A DNA stretch of 64,000 nt from Draconibacterium halophilum (GCF_010448835.1 NZ_CP048409.1:2302001-2366000); one strand, 5' to 3'. Shown: positions 1 through 9,730, counted from the stretch's first letter. Made by a program: numbers and translations. Notes: generated by a model not told the origin, from the letters alone.

Positions 1-267
1 TTTCGAAACGTCGACAACAATTCCATTTCCAACTACCTGACCGGCCAATGATGTACCTGCTCCGCGCGGAATAATATTCGAATTGTTCTCGCGGGCAAAG
101 GCAATAATCTTTTTAATGTCCTCTTTGTTTTTGGGCTTAGTAACAGCCAGCGGCATTTCTTTGTATTGCGAGGCATCGGTTGAGTAGAGCACCCGTTGTA
201 CGTTATCAAAATATAGATCGCCCTCGAGTTGGGCTTTAAGTTGGTTGAATTTATTTGTAGTTGCCAT
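1..267 (-). CDS. FAD-linked oxidase (D-lactate/glycolate oxidase type), N-terminal part
   Basis: Only the first 89 codons lie in the window; the gene runs off the left edge. The visible protein begins MATTNKFNQLK and carries the start of an FAD-binding type 4 (PCMH) domain, with the segment IIPRGAGTSLAGQVVGNG that contacts the FAD pyrophosphate. The preceding stretch (YSTDASQYKEMPLAV) is typical of the D-lactate dehydrogenase/glycolate oxidase subunit D group, often fused in Bacteroidota to a C-terminal 4Fe-4S domain. That fusion cannot be checked here. Such enzymes oxidise 2-hydroxy acids at the membrane. The ATG at 265-267 is the natural start because the family match begins soon after it. 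The exact substrate is not determinable. Confidence 0.8.
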   Translation of the reverse strand, partial: MATTNKFNQLKAQLEGDLYFDNVQRVLYSTDASQYKEMPLAVTKPKNKEDIKKIIAFARENNSNIIPRGAGTSLAGQVVGNGIVVDVSK

Positions 268-361
268 AGTAGTTCGAAAAGTTCAAATTTAGCAATAATT
301 TGTAATTTGTCATACAAATTATTGTACATGATCAGTTTTCTGTTTTTCTGCTTACTTTAAT

Positions 362-1414
362 TCAAATGGTGTTGAAATCAAGTAATATTTTTATGTTTTT
401 TGCCGGATCTTTCTTTAAAATTTCAAAACCTTTTTGGGCTTCCGATCCGTGTAATGTTTTTGATATAAGTGCTTCCGGTTTTAGTCGATTGTTTTTTAGG
501 TGCTCAATAGCTTCGGCAAATTCGCCATGGCTAACCCGCGAAGTTACAATGGTTCCTTCTTTCCAGATCAGTTCACGAAATACAACAGAAGTTGGTTCGG
601 CTGCCAATCCCAACACGCAAACTTTTCCACCTCCAACAATCGAACGGATGCAACCTGTTATTGGATTTGCACCATCTTCAATTTCCACGGGGTGGCCAAC
701 TGCTTCAAAAGCAATATCTACACCTTTACCATCGGTTTCCTTTATTATGCGTTCAACAGGATCTTCTTTTTTTGCATTTACCGCAATCACATTGTCGTAA
801 TATTGCGGGCCAATTGCCAGGCGGTCGTCCAGAATATCAACCATGAAAACTTTATTGTCGGTAACGGTACGAACAGCTTGTAAAATGCACAAGCCAATTT
901 TTCCCGATCCCCATATAACAATGCTGTCGTTTTGCTGAACGTTCGCACGGTTTTTCGCGTGGCAACCAATACTTAGTACTTCAACAAGTGCAACGTGTTC
1001 GTCGGGAATATTTGCAGGTACTTTGTACAACATTGAGGGAGGCAGCGAAACGTATTCGCAAAAACCACCATCCATATCAATACCAATGAGTTTTAAACTG
1101 GTACAGGCCGGGAAGTGGCCTTTTAAACAAGCGGGGCATTTGCCACACCAGATAATCGGATCGGGGGCAACTTTATCGCCAACGCTCCAGCCTGTAACTC
1201 CTTCTCCTACTTCAGCAATAACTCCTCCAAACTCGTGGCCCATTATCAAGGGCAGTGTTGTTCGAGGATGGAACTCGCCGGTATGAATATGTTGATCGCT
1301 ACCGCAAATACAACCAAAAATTACCTTAATTAATACTTCGCCCGGTTTGCATGTTGGTTTTTCAACATCTTTCCATTCTACCTGATTATATTTTGTGAGG
1401 ACTGCTGCTTTCAT
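362..1414 (-). CDS. Zinc-dependent alcohol/polyol dehydrogenase (MDR family)
   Basis: A medium-chain dehydrogenase/reductase of 350 residues that would oxidise an alcohol or polyol with NAD(P)+. Visible features are the catalytic zinc region (CGSDQHIH near residue 37, then GHEFGG near 60), the four-cysteine structural zinc loop (CGKCPACLKGHFPAC, about residues 89-103) and the Rossmann motif GSGKIGL near 170. This combination resembles the sorbitol, threonine and galactitol-phosphate dehydrogenase group; the substrate cannot be chosen between them. The start is the ATG at 1412-1414 (MKAAVLTKYNQ), because the in-frame extension to 1456 adds 14 residues with no family match. It stands alone between the oxidase fragment and a 362-base gap. 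Confidence 0.85.
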   Translation of the reverse strand: MKAAVLTKYNQVEWKDVEKPTCKPGEVLIKVIFGCICGSDQHIHTGEFHPRTTLPLIMGHEFGGVIAEVGEGVTGWSVGDKVAPDPIIWCGKCPACLKGHFPACTSLKLIGIDMDGGFCEYVSLPPSMLYKVPANIPDEHVALVEVLSIGCHAKNRANVQQNDSIVIWGSGKIGLCILQAVRTVTDNKVFMVDILDDRLAIGPQYYDNVIAVNAKKEDPVERIIKETDGKGVDIAFEAVGHPVEIEDGANPITGCIRSIVGGGKVCVLGLAAEPTSVVFRELIWKEGTIVTSRVSHGEFAEAIEHLKNNRLKPEALISKTLHGSEAQKGFEILKKDPAKNIKILLDFNTI

Positions 1415-1776
1415 TTTTTTATAGTTTATTGAAAGGTTAAAGATACTGAAAAACAATTTTTTCGGGTAAAGTGAAGATTAAATCCGGGCTCTGACAAGAA
1501 AATGAAAAATTATTTACTTCAGAAAACAGTTTTGAAACTAAAGCTGTTGAATGTATTGTTTTGTATTTTACTGACTTATCTAAAATGTTGATATTTAGAA
1601 AAGAAACATCGTTTAATGAGTGGCGGCCAATTATAGATTTCACAAGCTATTTCAGGAGAAGTCAACTTTCCAATAAGAATCCAGATCTTTCCAGTCAAGT
1701 TCAAATCTTCTCCGGGCAGGAGAACCAGATTGCCAGTATTTTTGGAAATTATTCCAAAGGAAATTCTTTACAAATT
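1415..1776. other. Intergenic region without a recognisable gene
   Basis: This 362-base gap lies between the FUSC-type gene and the alcohol dehydrogenase. Short open frames exist on both strands, but their translations show no family resemblance, signal peptide or sensible start. It presumably holds the promoter of the dehydrogenase. I see no clear hairpin terminator in it. Confidence 0.5.
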
Positions 1777-3897
1777 TTAAGAATAACTTCTTTTCAATTC
1801 ATCGTTGATTTTTGAAGTGGTGGCTGCTATATTATAAAACAAGCGTAGTTGTTGTCTTTTTAATCCGGCTTCGGTAATTTTAATTTGATGTTGCAGTGTC
1901 ATCAAAAGTTCTGAAAGATCGGGGGAAAAATTATTGACATTGCTGTTGCCGGCCTCTGCCAGTTTTTTGTCGAGTTGTTCAAATATCGGATCAATATCGC
2001 GGTAGTCTTCGGTATTGGTTTCGCGGTGTGCGCCCAGCGCCGAAATGTGTGAGAGTAGCGCGTGATTTAAATAGGTAATTGTTAGTGCATTGTGCATCAT
2101 CCGCTGTTTACTTTTGGGTTCCTGTCGCATACTGTTCCATGCTTGTGCCAGCTCGTTATCGGCCAGGTGTGCTTCCCTTCTGGCTATGCGGTACGTTAAA
2201 TCGTCATTACTCGCTTTTTCATATTCCTGAGCGATAGCCTGAAAATAGTTTCTGTTCTTTTCCAGTGCCGTGGAGATGAGTCCTGGTATGCGACGATACT
2301 GCCATCCGGGCCACAAAAAACGTATGGTAAGAAATGACAAAGTGGCTCCAAGCAGCGTATCCACAAGCCTTGGAATCATGATATTTATTCCTCCGTCGTT
2401 AGAGACCAGGTTAAATGCACTGAGAACAAAAGTGGTTACAAATATTACAGCAATCGAATATTTCTTTCGTAGCCAATAGAAAAATGCCATTGCCGAGCCT
2501 AACATTAATAAAAGTTGTGCCGCGGTAGTTGTAAAAATCTGTAAAAGTGCTGCTCCGATAACAATTCCGGTAACCGTTCCCATTAAACGCTCGAAAAGCC
2601 GGCGGCGGGTATCGCTGTATGTAATTTGGCTAACAAATAAGCTGGTTAACATTACCCACTGTCCTTTATCCAGCTCAAAGTAATTTTGAAGAAAGTAGCC
2701 TAAGGCAAATGTAAGACTGAGCCGCAAGGCATAGCGCATGCGCGGGTGGCGTAGCGAAAGCTGCTCTTTTAGACGCTGAAATGGAGTTCTTTCATCGCGA
2801 CGTAATCGAGGTATTGAAGTGCCTTCTTCCAGGTTGTCGAGGTATTTTAATGAAACATGCGAACGATGCAAATTATGAAGAAGCAAAATCAGATCCTGAG
2901 CATCTTCGGCAGGCATGTTTTGCAGTTTGTCGTCAATGGCTTTTGATATCCATTCGAGGGCTGGCGGGTGACTGTATGACGTTCCGGTAAGCATATTTTC
3001 GGCCACCATTCGCGATGCATAAGCCAACTGACGAAGCATTTCGCCAAAGCCTTCCATAATTTCAATCTGCTCCTGGCTATTTCCAAGTTTATCGTGTCGG
3101 TCGTGGGTTGATGCGGCACGTTCGTGAAGACTTTGTAACGACATAAAACGTTGCAAATAGGGAGTCAATGCCTGTGTATCATTCATTTCTCTGGCATAGT
3201 TGTTCAATACATCTTTAATACGTTCGAGCGCATTTACAACATTCACGTTTAGCAACGCCAGATCTTTATTAATGCCTTCCTGGTCTTTTTTATCGCTGGG
3301 GAAAAGCAGCGCTTTTTTGTCGAGATAATTGGATAATGAGTGAAACCCATTTGCCATTTGCTGGTCGAGTAACCGCCACGGGTTCCGAAAGATTAATAAC
3401 AAAGTTAAAATGCCATGAAATAGTGCTCCGGCCGGTAAAAGAATAGCCTGCCAGTACCATGCCGGACTGATCTCAATTCCCAGCATAGCATAAATTCCTA
3501 CCAGAACTGACCCAAAGGTAATGGCACGGTAACGTTCGCCAATTCCTCCAATTAATATAAATACGATGGTGGATAAAATAAAACCAGCGCCAAGAATCCA
3601 GGTGTAATTATTTAAGAGGCCTACTGAAAAACTTGAGATAAAGAAACTGAGAATGGTTATCGATAATGATTTTATACGTCCTTTTGGGTGGTCGTCGGTT
3701 TCTGACAGCGCGCCGGCCAATGCTCCCAAAGCAAGTGTAACTCCAAAAAAAGGTAGTCCGGCAATAACAAAGGGAACTGCTAAAATGCCCATCGAAATTG
3801 TTGCACGTAAAGCAAACAAACGATAGGGATGCAACAAAAATACATCCCTGAAAAATTTTATATTGGTTCGCAAATGTCCCTTTTCCTGGTTCTTCAT
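1777..3897 (-). CDS. FUSC/YccS-like integral membrane protein
   Basis: A 706-residue protein of the YccS/YhfK (FUSC, aromatic acid exporter-like) family. It has the expected duplicated architecture: an N-terminal bundle of hydrophobic segments (about residues 25-175), a long soluble region (about 175-390), a second hydrophobic bundle (about 395-525) and a soluble C-terminal tail. Length agrees with the E. coli YccS type. Family members sit in the inner membrane and are thought to act in efflux, but the substrate is unknown and none is implied by the neighbours. The ATG at 3895-3897 precedes MKNQEKGHLRTNIKFF. It is 64 bases downstream of the TIGR01777 gene, so the two could be co-transcribed. 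Confidence 0.82.
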   Translation of the reverse strand: MKNQEKGHLRTNIKFFRDVFLLHPYRLFALRATISMGILAVPFVIAGLPFFGVTLALGALAGALSETDDHPKGRIKSLSITILSFFISSFSVGLLNNYTWILGAGFILSTIVFILIGGIGERYRAITFGSVLVGIYAMLGIEISPAWYWQAILLPAGALFHGILTLLLIFRNPWRLLDQQMANGFHSLSNYLDKKALLFPSDKKDQEGINKDLALLNVNVVNALERIKDVLNNYAREMNDTQALTPYLQRFMSLQSLHERAASTHDRHDKLGNSQEQIEIMEGFGEMLRQLAYASRMVAENMLTGTSYSHPPALEWISKAIDDKLQNMPAEDAQDLILLLHNLHRSHVSLKYLDNLEEGTSIPRLRRDERTPFQRLKEQLSLRHPRMRYALRLSLTFALGYFLQNYFELDKGQWVMLTSLFVSQITYSDTRRRLFERLMGTVTGIVIGAALLQIFTTTAAQLLLMLGSAMAFFYWLRKKYSIAVIFVTTFVLSAFNLVSNDGGINIMIPRLVDTLLGATLSFLTIRFLWPGWQYRRIPGLISTALEKNRNYFQAIAQEYEKASNDDLTYRIARREAHLADNELAQAWNSMRQEPKSKQRMMHNALTITYLNHALLSHISALGAHRETNTEDYRDIDPIFEQLDKKLAEAGNSNVNNFSPDLSELLMTLQHQIKITEAGLKRQQLRLFYNIAATTSKINDELKRSYS

Positions 3898-3961
3898 GCT
3901 TAACGAGTAAAAGTGTTTTACAAAGCTAATGAAAGAGAACAGAAATTAATGACTAAAGTTT

Positions 3962-4828
3962 TTAGGCCTTACTAATAATGTTTTGTAAGGTTGCACGAAT
4001 TGTGGGGTATTTGAATTTAAAGCCTGAATCCAGTAGTTTTTTTGATGATACTTCGGGTGATTGGGTAAGTAGTGTGGCTGCTTTACCATAAACCAGTTTT
4101 AAGGCAAAAGGAGGAATGGTGAAAAATGCGGGTCGATTGAGTTGTTGGGCAAGGCTGTTGGTGAATTCTTTATTTGAAATATTTTCGGGCGCTGTTAAGT
4201 TGAATATTTCGTTTTTCTGAAGTTTCTCGGTGGCCCAAAGAAACGCATCTACCACATCTTTCTCGTGAATAAACGGAAATGGCTGTTCTCCTGATCCAAT
4301 TTTACCACCAAGTCCTAATTTAAACGGAAGCAGCATGTTTTTTATGGTTTTTGCCTCTTTTCCAAAAACAACTCCCAGCCGAAAGATTATAGTTTTAATA
4401 CTATTGGGTAAAGCTGTTAGTTCATGTTCCCAATCTTTAACCACATCACCAACAAAACCTTCATCAAAATTATTGCTTTCTTCTGTGTGTGTAAATCCTG
4501 ATTTGTATATGCCAATAGCCGATGCTGACACCACTTTTCCGGGGCGTTCACTTTCGGGTAACTCAATAATCGCTTTTACCAGGTTGCGGGTAGTAACAAC
4601 CCTACTGTTGTAGATTATTTCTTTATTATCGGTTGTCCAGCGCTGTAAAATAGGTGCCCCGGCGAGATTTATCAGAACATCGGAATTGCGTAATGCCTCT
4701 TGTAGGTCGGGTGATGTTCCATAGAGCAAGTTTCGTTTTATACCGGAAACAGTGTGCCCTTTTTTTTTCAGTTCTGCTACAATTAATTGGCCAATATATC
4801 CGTTGCTGCCTGTTATTTTTATATTCAT
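3962..4828 (-). CDS. TIGR01777 family NAD-dependent epimerase/oxidoreductase
   Basis: A 288-residue short-chain dehydrogenase-like protein of the YfcH/TIGR01777 group. The N-terminus has the dinucleotide-binding motif GSNGYIGQ (residues 8-15), followed by LINLAGAPI and a segment VVSASAIGIYKSG that matches the family pattern around the active-site Ser and Tyr. The C-terminal 45 residues resemble the DUF1731 domain found in this group. The biochemical substrate is unknown for the family. It lies just upstream of the FUSC gene on the same strand and is divergent from the ClC pair, with about 94 bases between the two start codons for both promoters. Confidence 0.85.
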   Translation of the reverse strand: MNIKITGSNGYIGQLIVAELKKKGHTVSGIKRNLLYGTSPDLQEALRNSDVLINLAGAPILQRWTTDNKEIIYNSRVVTTRNLVKAIIELPESERPGKVVSASAIGIYKSGFTHTEESNNFDEGFVGDVVKDWEHELTALPNSIKTIIFRLGVVFGKEAKTIKNMLLPFKLGLGGKIGSGEQPFPFIHEKDVVDAFLWATEKLQKNEIFNLTAPENISNKEFTNSLAQQLNRPAFFTIPPFALKLVYGKAATLLTQSPEVSSKKLLDSGFKFKYPTIRATLQNIISKA

Positions 4829-4880
4829 TATGCGCTGATTTATTAGGTAAACAAAAACTTTGGGTTTTTAGTTCTTTAAA

Positions 4881-4913
4881 ATTGTTATGAGCGCTTGCTA
4901 ATTGTTACTTTTG
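4881..4913 (+). promoter_or_regulatory. Candidate Bacteroidota-type promoter of the ClC pair
   Basis: The -7 element TACTTTTG (4906-4913) fits TAnnTTTG, and ATTG (4881-4884) lies 21 bases upstream and matches three of four bases of the -33 element TTTG. The leader to the ATG at 4923 would be only a few bases long, so the assignment is tentative. Confidence 0.35.
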
Positions 4914-4922
4914 CCAGGTAAT

Positions 4923-6704
4923 ATGGCGAAGGGCAGACTGCATTTTTTAGTAAGACTTCACAGGTGGCGATTAAAGCATCTGGGCGAGCGTGGTTTTTTA
5001 ACTGTGCTTAGTATTGTTATTGGAGTTCTGGCGGGAATAGCAGCAGTAATTATTAAAAATACAGTTCGGTTTACCGAAGAGATGGTGCACAATCTTGTGT
5101 CCAGCCAAGTGCATAATTACATCTATTTTGCTTTGCCGCTGGTGGGGATTTTCCTTGCTATTTTAATGATAAAATATGTTATTCGATCGGAAGTAAGGCA
5201 TGGAATACCAACTGTATTGTACAGTATATCAAGACGTAAAGGAAGAATACGGAGTCATAACCTGTATTCATCTGTGCTAACCGCATCCTTAACAGTTGGT
5301 TTTGGTGGTTCGGTAGGATTAGAGGGGCCAACTGTAGCAACCGGAACAGCCTGGGGATCGTGGATTGCTAATATTTTTCGCTTAAATTATAAGAATTCAA
5401 TATTAATGCTTGCCTGTGCCTGTGCAGGTGCTATGGCCGCTATTTTTAAAGCGCCCATTGCGGCTATTGTTTTTGCCGTTGAAGTGATAATGATTGATTT
5501 AACCGTATTTTCACTGGTTCCATTATTATTGGCCTCATCAACTGCTGTGGTAACATCGTATTTATTCCTGGGGCAAGATGTCCTCTACCCGTTTAATGTT
5601 GTCGACACTTTCGCTCTGGGCGATCTGCCTTTCTATATTGCCTTGGGAATTGTAACCGGTTTCGTTTCGGTTTATTTTACCAAAATGTATTTGTTTATAG
5701 CCGATCTTTTTGAAAAACTTAAAAACAATACGATCAGGCTAATCGTTGGTGGAACCGGTCTTGGTGCGCTAATTTTTCTTTTTCCGGCATTGTACGGCGA
5801 AGGTTATGAATCGATTAATGAATGTTTAGCTGGTGATTTAACTTACCTTTTCGATAATAGTTTGTTTTATTCATTACGAGAAGAAATTTGGGCTGCCATG
5901 CTACTTATTGTAGCTGTAATTTTGCTTAAAATTGTAGCCACATCGCTTACTTTTGGAGCCGGTGGTGTTGGAGGAATTTTTGCTCCAACTTTGTTTATGG
6001 GGGTAAATACCGGAATGCTTTTTTCGTTGCTTATCAACCGTTTGGGAATAAGAGAACTAAATTCAAATAATTTTGCATTAATAGGAATGGCCGGATTAAT
6101 TGCCGGGGTTCTGCACGCACCGCTCACTGGAATATTCCTTATCGCTGATATTTCAGGAGGTTACAAGTTGTTTGTGCCACTAATGGTAACAGCCACTTTT
6201 GCCTATTTAATAGTACGGACTTTTACGCCTAATTCCGTTTATCATATTCAGCTGGCCAAACGTAAAGAATTGCTCACCCACGATAAAGATGCAAATGTAT
6301 TGCAGCTTATGCAAGTGCGAAATCTTATTGAAACTGACTTTGAAGTGTTATCGCCCGATGCTACTTTGCGCGACCTTACCAAAGCCATTACCAAAGCTCA
6401 TCGCGATTTATTTCCCGTGGTAAAAGACGATGGAACAATGGTGGGCATGGTAAAAATGGATGACGTTAGAGAAATGATTTTTGATCATGATTTATACGAC
6501 ATTTTAAAAATAAGTGAATTAATGTATATGCCCGAATTTTATATTGATCCGAATGATAGCATGGAAATCGTTACCAATAAGTTCGAATCATCAGGGCGTT
6601 ATAATCTGGCTGTTATTGAAAATGGTAAATACATTGGATTTATTTCCCGGGCTCGTGTTTTCACCCGTTATAGAAAACAGATAATTAATGTTTCTCATGT
6701 TTAG
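4923..6704 (+). CDS. ClC-family chloride channel/transporter with CBS domains (first of a tandem pair)
   Basis: A 593-residue ClC protein: membrane domain about residues 25-440, then a cytoplasmic CBS pair to the C-terminus. Motifs seen are RHGIP (92-96, where EcClC has GSGIP), GSVGLEGP (129-136) with the external gating glutamate at E134, and GGIFAPTL near 345. At the position of the internal proton glutamate of EcClC (E203) this protein has Val188, following E187. In known ClC channels that position is often Val, so passive conduction is possible, but many transporters also deviate. The ATG at 4923 is preferred over an upstream TTG at 4902. The next gene overlaps its 3' end by 17 bases. Confidence 0.9.
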   Translation: MAKGRLHFLVRLHRWRLKHLGERGFLTVLSIVIGVLAGIAAVIIKNTVRFTEEMVHNLVSSQVHNYIYFALPLVGIFLAILMIKYVIRSEVRHGIPTVLYSISRRKGRIRSHNLYSSVLTASLTVGFGGSVGLEGPTVATGTAWGSWIANIFRLNYKNSILMLACACAGAMAAIFKAPIAAIVFAVEVIMIDLTVFSLVPLLLASSTAVVTSYLFLGQDVLYPFNVVDTFALGDLPFYIALGIVTGFVSVYFTKMYLFIADLFEKLKNNTIRLIVGGTGLGALIFLFPALYGEGYESINECLAGDLTYLFDNSLFYSLREEIWAAMLLIVAVILLKIVATSLTFGAGGVGGIFAPTLFMGVNTGMLFSLLINRLGIRELNSNNFALIGMAGLIAGVLHAPLTGIFLIADISGGYKLFVPLMVTATFAYLIVRTFTPNSVYHIQLAKRKELLTHDKDANVLQLMQVRNLIETDFEVLSPDATLRDLTKAITKAHRDLFPVVKDDGTMVGMVKMDDVREMIFDHDLYDILKISELMYMPEFYIDPNDSMEIVTNKFESSGRYNLAVIENGKYIGFISRARVFTRYRKQIINVSHV

Positions 6705-8499
6705 AATATTGCGAATTAACAAGTTGATAATAAATCGATTATTAAATCGGCTTGTTGCGTGGAGGATTGCAAAAATACCGGAACGTAACTTTTTGTACTT
6801 GTTGAGTTTAATTGTAGGGTTGTTAAGTGGATTAGCAGCTTTGTTGTTGAAAAACCTGATCCACTTTGTTGCTGAAGAGTTAACCCAAATGATTTCTGTT
6901 GAGGGATTTACTTATCTCTATTTATTGTATCCCTTTATTGGAATATTGCTGACGGTTTTGTTTGTTCGTTATGTAATTCGCGACGATATCGGGCATGGAG
7001 TTTCAAAGATTCTTTACTCGATTTCAAAAAAGAGTAGTAAACTCAAGCCTCATAAAACTTATTCATCAATGATTGCCAGCTCCTTAACCATTGGTTTTGG
7101 AGGATCGGTTGGGTCGGAGGCGCCAATTGTATTAACAGGAGCCTCAATCGGATCAAACCTTGCACGCATTTTTAAGCTTCGGTATAAATATATAACGCTG
7201 ATGGTTGGATGCGGAGCTGCCGGTGCAATTGCTGGTATTTTTAATGCCCCAATGGCTGGCATTGTTTTTACACTTGAAGTGTTGATGCTTGACCTTACCA
7301 TGGCTTATTTAATTCCATTGCTTATTTCGGCAGTGGCAGCAACAGTAATATCATACTTTTTTATGGGCGAAGGCGTAATGCTGCATTTCTCGCAAGTAAC
7401 ACCTTTTGACATTAGTATGATATGGATTTATATTCTGGTAGGTATTTTTACCGGTTTGCTGGGAATATATTTTACCCGTGGAACCATGTTTTTAGAAAAA
7501 CGTTTTGCAGCTATAAATAATTGGTTTGTGCGCGTTGTTATAGGTGCCGTTTCATTGGGGATTTTGATTTTTATTTTTCCTCCGCTTTGGGGGGAAGGAT
7601 ACGAAAGCATAAATTCGGTATTTAATAACCAGGGAGCTGATTTATTGAATAACTCAATGTTTTTCCAGTGGAAAGATAACCCCTATGTAATTTTGCTTGT
7701 TTTAGCCGGAATACTCATTTTTAAAGTGTTAGCCATGTCGGCAACAACGGGCTCAGGCGGTAACGGAGGTATTTTTGCTCCCACATTATTTACCGGTGCT
7801 ATTGCCGGCTATTTCCTCGTAAAATTATTGAATACCTTCTTTAATTTGGGTGTCCCCGAAAATAATTTTGCGCTTGCAGGAATGGCAGGAATGATGGCTG
7901 CCGTAATGCACGCACCTTTAACAGGAATATTCTTAACTGCCGAGATTACTGGTGGCTACGGGTTATTTATACCGCTGCTAATTACTTCAACGGTAGCTTA
8001 TGTAACGATTATGCGTTTTGAACCACACTCCATTTATACCAAACGCCTGGCAGAATCCGGAGAACTCATTACACATCATAAAGACAAGGCTATTCTTCGG
8101 TCGATGGAGGTAAAGAAAATGATTGAGAACGATTTTGCAATTATTTCTCCCGATGCTACTTTAGGCGATTTAGTTAAAGCTATCTCAAAATCGAATAGGA
8201 ACCTTTTTCCTATTGTCGACGAAGAAGGCTACCTGAAAGGAATGGTGAAACTATCGAAAGTAAAGAACCTAATTTTCGAGCACGAACTTTACGATACGGT
8301 AATGGTAAAAGACCTGATGTTTATGCCTGAATTTTATATTTCGTCAAAAGATAATATGGAAACGGTAGCCAAAAAATTTGAGACATCAAATAGATATAAT
8401 CTTGCCGTTATTGACGATGGTAAGTATCTGGGATTTATTTCGCGTGCTATTGTTTTCTCGAACTACAGAAAAACACTGGAATATTTTTCCAACGAATAG
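6688..8499 (+). CDS. ClC-family chloride channel/transporter with CBS domains (second of a tandem pair)
   Basis: A 603-residue paralogue of the preceding gene with the same layout: membrane domain, then two CBS domains. It keeps the gating glutamate (E144 in GSVGSEAPI) and has Val198 at the internal-glutamate position, like its neighbour. It differs in the filter segments: GHGVS in place of RHGIP, SEAP in place of LEGP, and GSGGNGGIFAPTLF in place of GAGGVGGIFAPTLF. It starts inside the upstream gene (ATG 6688 or 6697, stop of the upstream gene at 6704), so translation is probably coupled. ClC proteins are dimers, so a heterodimer is a reasonable inference that sequence cannot prove. Confidence 0.9.
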   Translation: MFLMFRILRINKLIINRLLNRLVAWRIAKIPERNFLYLLSLIVGLLSGLAALLLKNLIHFVAEELTQMISVEGFTYLYLLYPFIGILLTVLFVRYVIRDDIGHGVSKILYSISKKSSKLKPHKTYSSMIASSLTIGFGGSVGSEAPIVLTGASIGSNLARIFKLRYKYITLMVGCGAAGAIAGIFNAPMAGIVFTLEVLMLDLTMAYLIPLLISAVAATVISYFFMGEGVMLHFSQVTPFDISMIWIYILVGIFTGLLGIYFTRGTMFLEKRFAAINNWFVRVVIGAVSLGILIFIFPPLWGEGYESINSVFNNQGADLLNNSMFFQWKDNPYVILLVLAGILIFKVLAMSATTGSGGNGGIFAPTLFTGAIAGYFLVKLLNTFFNLGVPENNFALAGMAGMMAAVMHAPLTGIFLTAEITGGYGLFIPLLITSTVAYVTIMRFEPHSIYTKRLAESGELITHHKDKAILRSMEVKKMIENDFAIISPDATLGDLVKAISKSNRNLFPIVDEEGYLKGMVKLSKVKNLIFEHELYDTVMVKDLMFMPEFYISSKDNMETVAKKFETSNRYNLAVIDDGKYLGFISRAIVFSNYRKTLEYFSNE

Positions 8500-8617
8500 G
8501 AAGTGTTTATTATCGCTTTAACTACTTTACAAGTTATAAATATTTAAAATTTACGGAGAGTTGAGATTTGGAATTTATTTTCTTTATTTTTAAAATAAAA
8601 TTAATAAGTCACAAGTT

Positions 8618-9613
8618 ATGATATCCCGACGTTCCTTTTTAGCAAAAAGTTCGTTACTGCTTGCTAGTGCCGGCATGGCCACTAAATCGTTTTCAAATTC
8701 TGTTTTTCAGTCAACAAATAAATGCCCGGTTGTTATTTCAACATGGAATCATGGTATGCCGGCTAATGAGGCAGCCTGGGAGGTATTAGCTAAAGGAGGT
8801 CATTCGCTTGATGCCGTTGAGGCAGGAGTGCGCGTACCGGAAGCCGACCCGAATGTAATTACTGTTGGAAAAGGTGGCATTCCCGATGCGTGCGGAAATG
8901 TTACGCTTGATGCCTGTATTATGGATGAAAAAGGACGAGCAGGTAGTGTAGCTTATTTGCAGAAAATTGTTCATCCTGTTTCGGTTGCTCGCCTGGTAAT
9001 GGAGAAAACGCCGCATGTAATGTTAAGCGGAAAAGGAGCTTTGAAATTTGCACTTGATAATGGTTTTCAAAAAGAAAAGCTGTTAACCAAGGCACGCAAA
9101 AAAGAGTGGAAGCAATGGAAAAAGAAGAATGAGGAATTTCGTAACAAGATAAACATAGAGAATGTTACTGAAGATAACCACGATACCATTGGGATGCTGG
9201 CTATCGACGAAAAGGGCCGTATTTCCGGAGCGTGTACCACCAGCGGAATGGGCTATAAAATGCCCGGAAGAGTGGGCGACTCGCCAATTATTGGAGCCGG
9301 TTTATTTGTTGATGGCGAAGTGGGAGGCGCAACAGCAACCGGATCGGGCGAATTGGTAATGAAAACATTGGGCTCGTTTTTGGTGGTTGAATTAATGCGT
9401 GGTGGAATGTCGCCCGGCAGAGCTTGCGAAGAGGCTGTTCGGCGTATTGCTAAAAAGATTCCTGATTACCAAAGTCACCAAATTGGTTACATCGCACTAA
9501 ATACCAAAGGCGAATATGGTTCATTTTGTATTCAGGCCGGATTTAATTTTGCCGTAAAAACAGCTGAGCAAACTGATTTGATTGAGGCAGAAGCCTGGTT
9601 AAAGAAACTGTAA
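8618..9613 (+). CDS. Tat-exported N4-(beta-N-acetylglucosaminyl)-L-asparaginase family protein
   Basis: A 331-residue Ntn-hydrolase of the glycosylasparaginase (asparaginase type 2) family. These precursors cleave themselves before a threonine, which becomes the nucleophile; here that is Thr190 in NHDTIGML. GRVGDSPIIGAG and GGATATGSGE follow as expected for substrate binding. The N-terminus (MISRRSFLAKSSLLLASAG) is a twin-arginine signal, so the enzyme is likely periplasmic and would release aspartate from asparagine-linked glycan remnants. A lysine-rich stretch (about 155-175) just before the cleavage site probably belongs to the linker. It stands alone, with a hairpin just after the stop codon. 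Confidence 0.9.
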   Translation: MISRRSFLAKSSLLLASAGMATKSFSNSVFQSTNKCPVVISTWNHGMPANEAAWEVLAKGGHSLDAVEAGVRVPEADPNVITVGKGGIPDACGNVTLDACIMDEKGRAGSVAYLQKIVHPVSVARLVMEKTPHVMLSGKGALKFALDNGFQKEKLLTKARKKEWKQWKKKNEEFRNKINIENVTEDNHDTIGMLAIDEKGRISGACTTSGMGYKMPGRVGDSPIIGAGLFVDGEVGGATATGSGELVMKTLGSFLVVELMRGGMSPGRACEEAVRRIAKKIPDYQSHQIGYIALNTKGEYGSFCIQAGFNFAVKTAEQTDLIEAEAWLKKL

Positions 9614-9633
9614 AAAAATCGCTCGTACATTCT

Positions 9634-9655
9634 CTTCTCCAAAAAATTGGAGAAG
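9634..9655 (+). terminator. Hairpin after the asparaginase gene
   Basis: A perfect 9-bp stem (CTTCTCCAA / TTGGAGAAG) with an AAAA loop begins 20 bases after the stop codon. There is no run of T after it on the plus strand, so intrinsic termination is uncertain. Confidence 0.4.
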
Positions 9656-9699
9656 GAATTCAGCCGTCAGCTTCTATTTTAAGATACGTTTTAAGCAAT

Positions 9700-9730
9700 A
9701 AAAAAAAGGTGCTCGTAAACCGAACACCCT
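9700..9730 (-). terminator. Intrinsic terminator of the RRM gene
   Basis: On the minus strand an 8-bp stem (GGTGTTCG / CGAGCACC with one G-U pair) and a 5-base loop are followed by a run of seven T. It lies about 25 bases after the stop codon at 9754. Confidence 0.7.
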
